A stretch of 64,000 nt of DNA from Isoetes taiwanensis (Eukaryota > Streptophyta > Lycopodiopsida > Isoetales > Isoetaceae), in assembly GCA_021234155.1 (NCBI GenBank), contig JAJEKV010000066.1:246001-310000 (forward strand). The letters are read 5' to 3'. Of this stretch, positions 57,244-64,000 are shown piece by piece (the first letter of the stretch is position 1; each line of letters starts with the position of its first letter). The notes beneath the pieces are model-generated. The model was given only the letters and a program-made list of their open reading frames with translations. It had not been told where the DNA came from and did not search any database. The position numbers and the translations under genes are program-made.

Positions 57244-59548
57244 TAATGCCCTGCAATCAATGAGTGCACATGTGTCATCTTTTAATAATTTTCAAGGAAG
57301 AAAATAATGGAGAACAGAAATCGGACACTGCATTGCATAAGAAGGATAGGGCCAAACCATTACGAACATAACAATTAAAGCATGTGAATACAATGCACCC
57401 TTTAGATGGATGCATTAGTAAAGCACTTTAAATATGTTGTTCAAATTATATGAAAAACATAAAAAGGACATATATTTATACATCATATGCCCAAATCATT
57501 TGGCCACTTATAATGCCTCTGAAATCATTGCTTCTGACTGTAGTCCTTCCACCACTTTAATACACAACATTGCTCTAGTGACCAACATAGAGCATCTTTT
57601 ATCGAACGGCCTTGATTAGGGAGCTATTCAATGACATCGAATATGGTAGCAGATGTTATACTTAATTTTTCAAAATAAGCAGGTCCATTCTCATGCGTAT
57701 CATGTTTGAAAGAAAAAAAAGCTCAATATTGAAACAAATAGCAAGATTGAGATTAAAAACTAAAAATAGCACTGCAAGACAAAAATATATAGAAAACATC
57801 TAGTTCAAGGTCGGTAACTTCTTTCACCCCAATTCTTTTATGAAAGCAGATGTTGTATTTATGTCATCACCTAGGAGTGGAGTTGATTATTCCCATGATC
57901 CCTATCTCTCATTAAATGGAAGAAAATGGGTCACGGAAGAGGAAGGAAGCAAAGCAGAAGCCCTCTAAGCTCACATGGATTGTGGAGCAGCATTTTCTTT
58001 GTTTCTGGGTTCCTTTATAAATATATGATTCTCCATGGCACATGAAATAATTTATTAAAGCTTACGCTTATGTGTTGGCTTGCTTGTCAGATGATGGAGT
58101 GGAATGCCTCAAATCTTCTAGATGTTGCTCTAAGAGTGGCGTTAGTAGTTGGCAAGCTAAATAGAAGAAGCCAATTACAGCAAAAACTATTCTATAAAAA
58201 GACAATACGTATTGATAGCTTTAATTAAGATTTGTGATAATGGGAGGAATACAGTTGACTATTGCCAACCAACATTAACTCAATTTGAAAGGTAAAGAGC
58301 GAAATCTATATAACTATTGTGATTCAGTGAGATATAGGGTGCATAGAATGAAATTGATCTTCCAAACTAATTTTTTTAATCAAAATACTTAAATATTTTG
58401 ATTTTTAAAAAGGTGTTTTTATCAAATATGAAGTCTCGTTTGTAATAATTTGGGAGATGAAGTCAACAAACTAATTAATAAGCATAGTGTGTTGCCAGCA
58501 GCAATATGCCACCCTAATCCTCCACCCCCATTCACACACACTCACTATAGTTTACACATGCTCGACACCCATCCCATCCCATCCCATCCCCCACCCCCAT
58601 TCCTTCCATAAATCCATTCTAAATGCCCAACATCGTTGGGAACATGTTTCTAGTATTATTATACTACCAGTCTAGGTAATGATCATGAATCATATTCTTA
58701 TTCCTTCCTCACATCTTTGTCAGTAAGTGGTGCTCTTTGTAGGCGATGTTTGTCCTATAACATAAATGAGACCTAATTAACTAAATGTTCTAATTAAATA
58801 ATACAAAACCTACAGTGGAGATGGCAATTTGTTTAGTCTTGGATTTTCTAAGAGACAAAATGCCATAGGGTTTTGAATGCTTTATGAAAGTCCCATATGT
58901 ACAAAAAGATAATACGGGCATCCAAGTGGAGAGAGTCCCTCCCCCCCCCTTTTTTTCTCCATTTAGTAGAGTTCTCATTCCTTTGAAGATTATAACTTGT
59001 CTAAATATACTATGAAATGCATAGTTCGCATCCTCAAACCTTGGATATCTACAACAGTGCATACACATGCTCAAAAGCCTGCTCACAACAAGATTACATG
59101 ATACAAGTTCAGCATTGACAACATGACCGCTTACAGGCTTAACATATGCCAGAGGATCAAGCATTGGTTGCACAAAGTTCAGGCTAATACTATTTCACAG
59201 CTTTCATATGTTGATCTTTTCACCTCAATATTTCCCACACATGCAAAACTATAGTCCACGCCTCCCCCTGTCATCAAAATATTGTATCCACAAATGCGTA
59301 ACTGTGTATGCATGGATGGAAATTAAATCTTAAATGGAAGCTTACTGCCAGCACAAGATCTCCTACACCATTTCTAATCCTTGGCTGTAATAGTACTGCT
59401 CCAATCACAACAATCAACCACTTTAAGATCCTTTTGCTATGCAGTATGCTCTAATTGTAATGTATTTTCACCAGTTAAAGAACACATTTCTTATATACCT
59501 TCTAATAACATGCAGCGACTTCTCTTTTATAAGGCTCGCACATCTTAT
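57244..59548. other. Intergenic, no gene seen
   Basis: AT-rich. Small (ATCCC)n run at 58568-58590 and a C run at 58940-58950. The ORF 59173-58790 (-) has no recognised motif. Confidence 0.4.
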
Positions 59549-59905
59549 CTGTTGATGCTCCACAGCCGAGCAAGCAGATTTTGCGCAAAGGTGCATCTTT
59601 TCTAACTTTTACTACTTGGCCTTGATCCATCACAGTGTATTCACTAAAAATGGATGTGCCTGGAAAATAATAGACAAGATTAGTTTTTGTACACTTGTAG
59701 AATTTGCATTTTTTGCACTCTCTAGCAAAAATTGTGAGGACATGGTCCCCAATTTCAAATTCAGAAACTCCATCATCAATGCTTTCCACAATCCTGCAAA
59801 TACAACTACAAGGTCAGTAGTATACCCCATGTGATTTTGATGATAAGGTACATCTCATCCTCCAGCTCCATGACCAAAAATCCGTGGAAACTTATCTTCA
59901 CATTC
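59549..59905 (-). pseudogene. Alcohol dehydrogenase fragment (zinc MDR, class III/P type)
   Basis: Zinc-dependent alcohol dehydrogenases interconvert alcohols and aldehydes with NAD. Exon piece 59905-59857 (after a GTGCAG acceptor) encodes FPRIFGHGAGG. Exon piece 59793-59549 (after TTTGCAG) encodes IVESIDDGVSEFEIGDHVLT, then ECKKCKFYKCTKTN (structural-zinc cysteines, one replaced by Tyr), GTSIFSEYTV and CLLGCGAST. About 27 residues normally between KTNLC and YHFMGTS are missing. The donor after FGHGAGG is absent, and the donor after GCGAST is ATAAG instead of GTAAG. Catalytic-domain exons on either side are not found. Clearly a dead fragment. Confidence 0.8.
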
Positions 59906-60924
59906 CTGCACATTGTAGGTATGTTCAAAAAAATCTACTTCTTCGCCTATAGTAATTGAGCATGCTTACTGTTCAAACCAACACTCAACTACTCAGTTAC
60001 ATACACAATTCGATCGAGGGGCACTTGTGGACGGGCCTCTAAGAACATGGTAGGGATCTACTTTAATTTAAACATTGAGTCGGCAGATATGGTGGAGACT
60101 TCGAAGTACAAATTTTGATTCTACACGGTTAGATTTAAGCCACTTTACCCACATGAAACTGAAGGGCAACCCTCTGTGCATAGCACCTTGTTTATCTTGC
60201 TCCCATAGCGATTCATCATTCTCTCTAATGAACTCAAATTCGCCATTCGTAATAAAAATTTTCCAAGAGGACATCCTCCCATGGTATTGGTACCATCACT
60301 AGAAAAAAAAAAGAGGGGGGGGGAAGGGGGTCACCACCATCTCTATAACATTATACATCATCACAACATGGGTGCCCAGCATAACCTATATGAAAGACAA
60401 TAAAAAAATGAATCTCAACCCAAGAGATAACTTAATGCAGAATACCATATGCATTCTCCATAAGAAATCACATCGCCTTTGAAGTCTAATCATCAGAGCT
60501 CTGGCTTATCACATAGCTACTCCTGTATTATAGCATGGCTTGTAGATGGTCTAACGATTCCCATGGTCCATGACCATAAACCACAAATCAATGCAACATT
60601 GATATTACCAAGGACCTCAGTAGACTGCAAAACAAATGCACTCAACCTATCACACAATCCATTAACATTAAAACATTCATCACCCTCAATATTTCTTATA
60701 TTTGTCCGATGGAAAATTGCAAAAGGCGGTTTAGATTCGATTCAAGGGATGGACACTCTCCAAAATAGAAACATAACAAGGAGAAAGGGCCGAAGGCATT
60801 GATACCGGCTGCGGTACCTCATGGTCGAATGATCGAGGAGGTTGCAACACTCTCCAAGACTAGAAGGGTTGTAAATACATTTGGGGCAAGCACAAAGAAG
60901 AATACTGAGACAATGGCATAAGCA
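59906..60924. other. Intergenic, no gene seen
   Basis: Overlapping anonymous ORFs near 60068-60302 and 60479-60802; a short purine run (AAAAAAAAAGAGGGGGGGGG) at 60303-60322. No family signal. Confidence 0.4.
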
Positions 60925-60995
60925 TAGCTCCAAAACCCCATGAACCAAAGCAATCGAGAAGGGCCAGCTCCAAAACCCCATGACCAAAGCAATCA
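60925..60995. repeat. Tandem duplication, 40 bp period
   Basis: AGCTCCAAAACCCCATGA followed by CCAAAGCAATC occurs at 60925 and 60965. Confidence 0.7.
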
Positions 60996-61279
60996 AGGTC
61001 GACCCGACTTCAAGGCGCTTGAATTTCACAAGAAAATTGAAGAACAAAAATCAAATATACTTGTCGAGCCTTACTTACACAAAATCAGGCTAATGTAGTA
61101 AGCCCATAAAGCCACAATAGTAAGGCACACGAATATCATTGCAAAAGAGGATTACCTCCAACGGAAGCGGATTTGTTGCCATGCCATGTATAGAACTACC
61201 AACAGGGCAACAAAAAAGTCATTTGATATCCTATTTTGCTCCGGTAGCAAAGCGGAGATTTTTAGTCCTAGCAGTAATA

Positions 61280-61375
61280 GGTCAGTTGTTATTTGTTTCT
61301 TTATTTGGGTCCTATAAGCCACTCGGCCTCTCCAAACGATAAAAGCCAATCAATTCAATTAGATTCAATTCTAAT
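61280..61375 (+). repeat. LINE 3' end with (ATTCAATT)n-like tail
   Basis: TTATTTGGGTCCTATAAGCC then ACTCGGCCTCTCC aligns with TTTGGGTCCCATAGGCC-AATTGGTCTCC of the LINE 3'UTR at 49230-49258. It ends CGATAAAAGCCAATCAATTC with a short AATTCAATTAGATTCAATTC tail. Confidence 0.6.
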
Positions 61376-61734
61376 TTCAAAATAACAAATGGTCGAGTAC
61401 TGTCCAAAGTACAAACACACAAATAACGAAGATTTTGGGTGCAAAATTGACCAGAATAGAAACCTTAATTAACTATATGGCAAAACTATTGGATTAGTTG
61501 GGTCTGATTCCAATTTTTCTCGCAGATTGTTGCTCTAATGTGGAAAGCTATAGGACTCCTGATATCTCTTATGTTAGCAGCTTGGCATAATCATCTGCTT
61601 TATCATAATCCAAACGAAGTTGAGATACCCAAGAAGTGGATTGACAGTGGAGCTTTAGCAGTTCCCAACCTACTGTCACGACAAGGGATTGGTGATCTGA
61701 TATCATGGTTTTTCCCTAGTAGCTCGGGGGTGTG

Positions 61735-61785
61735 GTCCACTGTTATGCACTCTAAAAAATCATTCTCATTCTCATTCTCATTCTT
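61735..61785 (+). repeat. LINE 3' end with (TCATTC)n tail
   Basis: GCACTCTAAAAAATCATTCT, then (CATTCT) repeats to 61782. It parallels the LINE terminus CGCTAAAAATCTATTCTTAT. The sequence upstream (61530-61735) may be its 3'UTR but is not clearly alike. Confidence 0.45.
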
Positions 61786-61819
61786 GATAATATCCCAGTC
61801 CAAAAATAGTAGTTTCTAA

Positions 61820-62284
61820 AAGGCTAACTTTAAAAGGTCATATCTCCGCTAATATAAGTCAGATTATTGCGATCCAGGGCTCATTGGAAAGCTCTCAGAG
61901 TCTAGTTTCCGGATTGGGGTCGCTCATCTGCTAACTCTTTGTGGTTCGTGAGATATCGCCAAAAGAGTGGCCGTGGGTCAGACTTGACTGCACAGCCGAG
62001 ATTTCTGTTCTTGCCTCCTGAACTCTGTTGCTTTCATAAACCTTGCTTTTATCCGTAAACCCTACCTCTGGAGTGCATATCAGGCTGAGATAACAATTTC
62101 TCAGTTCCCTGGATAACGATTTCCAGGCTCAGGATAACGGTTTCCTGAAGGACCCGGTTGGGTGGTGAGCTACCTTCTTAATCTCTTTTGCTCTAATGAG
62201 TTTATTATGATGCAGGGTTGAAGAGATCGAATTCTTTGAGGTAACTAATCCGAATTTGTGTTCTTTTGTGTTTTCCATATCAAT
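61820..62284 (+). repeat. Probable 5' LTR (right part) of a Ty3/gypsy element
   Basis: The sequence directly before the primer-binding site is non-coding and ends at TTTTCCATATCAA. The left LTR border is not defined because the matching 3' LTR lies outside the window. Confidence 0.45.
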
Positions 62285-62297
62285 TGGTATCAGAGCC
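62285..62297 (+). promoter_or_regulatory. Retroelement primer-binding site (initiator Met tRNA)
   Basis: TGGTATCAGAGCC is complementary to the 3' end of plant initiator Met tRNA, the usual primer of plant Ty1 and Ty3 elements. It lies 26 bp before the first gag-like ATG (62323). Confidence 0.8.
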
Positions 62298-62322
62298 AAG
62301 TTATTCTGCCACACCTGTGAGT

Positions 62323-64000
62323 ATGGGAAACCCAAGCATTGATGCCCAGTATGCCAATCTGAGCCAGCAGCCGCCACTTCATGATATCTCAGAGCCCTTT
62401 GATCATGTTCTCTTCTGGAATAGCATTGCCGCAGCTGCTGGAGTAGCACAGCAACTAGGGTTGCAGATGCCGATTGGTCGGTGAATCTATCCAGACCGGC
62501 TCTTCTTTGTGAAGGCCTTGGTTACCCTATTCCATCTTGACAAAAGCAGGCTATATAGCTTCTTTGAATCATGTTGAAGCGGATGCGAGATGCCTCCCTT
62601 GCCCTGCGAAGCCTTATCAGGAGCAGCCGCCCGCGCCCCGAAGAAGCATTACCTGTAACTCTTGTGCAAGATGCCGCAGAGAGATACCCTAGAGTGGTTG
62701 GAGAAGGCGGATTTGCCTTTCTTTAAGGGAGGTGTGAATGTGAAACCTTCCAAGGTCACCCGTTTTCTTAGCATCTTTGAAAGGCACTTTGAACGAGTTA
62801 ATGCGACAGAACAGGAAAAGATGCATGCCATGGATGTATGGTTGGATGTGGAAGCTCAGAATTGGTGGCATGGAAGAAGAACTATGGCGCCGAGGATAGA
62901 CACTTGGTCTGCTTTCAGACGAGCTTTTGAAGCCAAGTATTTACCTTCTAACTATCATCAGGTACTTAGGAGAGAATGGGATATTTTGAAGCAATCTGAC
63001 CAAGAGACTGTAAGTAAGTACACTACAAAGTTCAATTTCTTGGCATCACAAGTCACTAACTTGGGAGTTCAGACTGTGGATGAGAAAGAGTTGCTTCGAA
63101 AGTATATTAGTGGCTTGAAAGAAGACATCTTTGCAGAGTTGGATTTTGTAGAACCTGCAGATCTGGAGGAAGCAGTTCGCAAGGCCAATGTAGCAGAGCG
63201 AAGATTAAATCCTAAGCTTCGCAAGTACAATATATGGGATAGTTTGTATGCATCCAGGGATGAAGAAAGTAAATTATTTCGGAAAAGATTCAAGCCTGAT
63301 GACAGGGAGCGTAAGTTTGGAAAAAGGGAAAAATCGAATTGGAAGAAAAATGATAAATCAGGTCAACAAAGAAGCAGAACCTCTAGAAGACCATGGAAAT
63401 CTGATGAGAAGAATGTGAAGTCAGAAGGGCCTCAACAAGGTTGCTTTATTTGTGGAGGACCTCATTTTAAATCTCAATGCCCACAGGTTGACAGGTCAAG
63501 AGAGCAATCTAATGCGAAGCCTGCAATTAAGAGTACTCCTTCTAAACCAAACCCAAGGGCACATGTTGCTTTTGTTGATGAACAACCAGAATGTTCTAAA
63601 GCCAGTGAGGAACGAGCTAAGAAGACAGCTGAAGAAAAGGGGAAATTGCAAATTTCCTATATGCAGCATCTTAGCAGTGGAACTCCAATAGTTCAGAGTT
63701 TTTGGTTGTTCAAGGTGAATGGTTATGTTTTGAACAGGGAAGCTGTTATACTTCTTGACGATGGTTCCACACATGATTTTATTTCTAGCAGTTTGGTGGA
63801 CAAGTTGAAGCTTCCTATGTTTGATTTACCTAATGCTGTTACAGTGGTACAGGAAATAAATGGATCACATGAATCTTGTCATAAATTTGTTTGTGCACCA
63901 ATCCAGATAGGAGACTACAAAGAGACAAGAGCTATGATGGTAGCACCTTTGGGGTCAGTGGATATCATACTTGGCATGGGATGGAGGATTCAGTATGGAG
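62323..64000 (+). pseudogene. Ty3/gypsy gag and protease (partial, runs off the window)
   Basis: A gag-like start (MGNPSIDAQYANLSQQPP) at 62323 ends at TGA 62482-62484. The main frame is open from 62671 (MPQRDTLEWLEKADLP) to the window end, 443 codons. It contains the retrotransposon gag domain (RFLSIFERHFERVNATEQEK, AQNWWHGR, FRRAFEAKYLPSNYHQVLRR, ELLRKYISGLKEDIF), then a basic linker, the zinc knuckle CFICGGPHFKSQC (C-x2-C-x3-H-x4-C, as in many plant elements), and the aspartic protease loop ILLDDGSTHDFIS followed by the ILGMGW block. The usual D-S/T-G is D-D-G here. Stops and frame changes between 62485 and 62670 interrupt the 5' part of gag. Reverse transcriptase should follow beyond 64000. 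Confidence 0.88.

Noticed and set aside
58487-58675. ORF containing a (ATCCC)n run
   Set aside because: Short microsatellite; no family signal.

Overview
The window looks like a gene-poor, AT-rich nuclear region of a land plant. Genes have short exons and GT-AG introns, plant-type families are present (plant SEC15, a papain-like cysteine protease, a cellulose-synthase-like gene, a retinoblastoma-related fragment), and most of the rest is transposon debris. The best clue to the lineage is at 2.46-6.90 kb: a many-exon homologue of DNAI7/CASC1/IC97, a protein that works only in motile cilia. Angiosperms and conifers have lost cilia, so the source is probably a plant with swimming sperm (fern, lycophyte, bryophyte, cycad or Ginkgo). 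Low gene density and heavy repeat content fit a fern best, but this is inference.

Layout. 0-10 kb: the axonemal DNAI7 homologue (+), then an orphan first exon of gamma-tubulin. 10-14 kb: repeats, including a head-to-tail dimer of a ~400 bp unit with tRNA-like boxes. 14.3-18.1 kb (-): a broken cellulose-synthase-like gene and a four-exon papain-like protease with one GC-AG intron and one frameshift in exon 3. 18-24 kb: CACTA-like fragments, a (GAA)n tract and degenerate transposon ORFs, one starting with a histone-H3-like tail. 26-27 kb: a Ty3/gypsy RNase H-integrase fragment (-).

27.5-42.8 kb: two inverted copies (27.55-29.97 kb on -, 40.39-42.82 kb on +) of a degenerate element. Its protein has a DDE-like set of blocks (HDKMD, LQLDNC-GQNKN, GHTHEDVDALF). 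Between the copies lie TNP1-like CACTA pieces, a GCGACGT-rich array, a three-fold repeat and unrecognised coding remnants.

43-49.3 kb: an eight-cysteine ORF, the second (inverted) tRNA-box dimer with a (GAA)n insertion, a two-exon retinoblastoma-related fragment, and a nearly complete but decayed LINE ending in a (TTATTC)n tail. 51.1-53.9 kb: the one clearly intact gene, an intronless full-length exocyst SEC15 with a TATA box upstream. 54-62 kb: a Tourist-like MITE with TAA target duplications, an unrecognised coding remnant, a class-III-type alcohol dehydrogenase fragment and more LINE ends. 62.2-64 kb: the start of a Ty3/gypsy element (primer-binding site, gag, zinc knuckle, protease) that runs off the window.

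The host genes share no pathway and there is no operon logic. Several LINE 3' ends carry different simple-repeat tails, and the two long (GAA)n tracts appear to be such tails. No cellular RNA gene, CRISPR array or replication origin was found.
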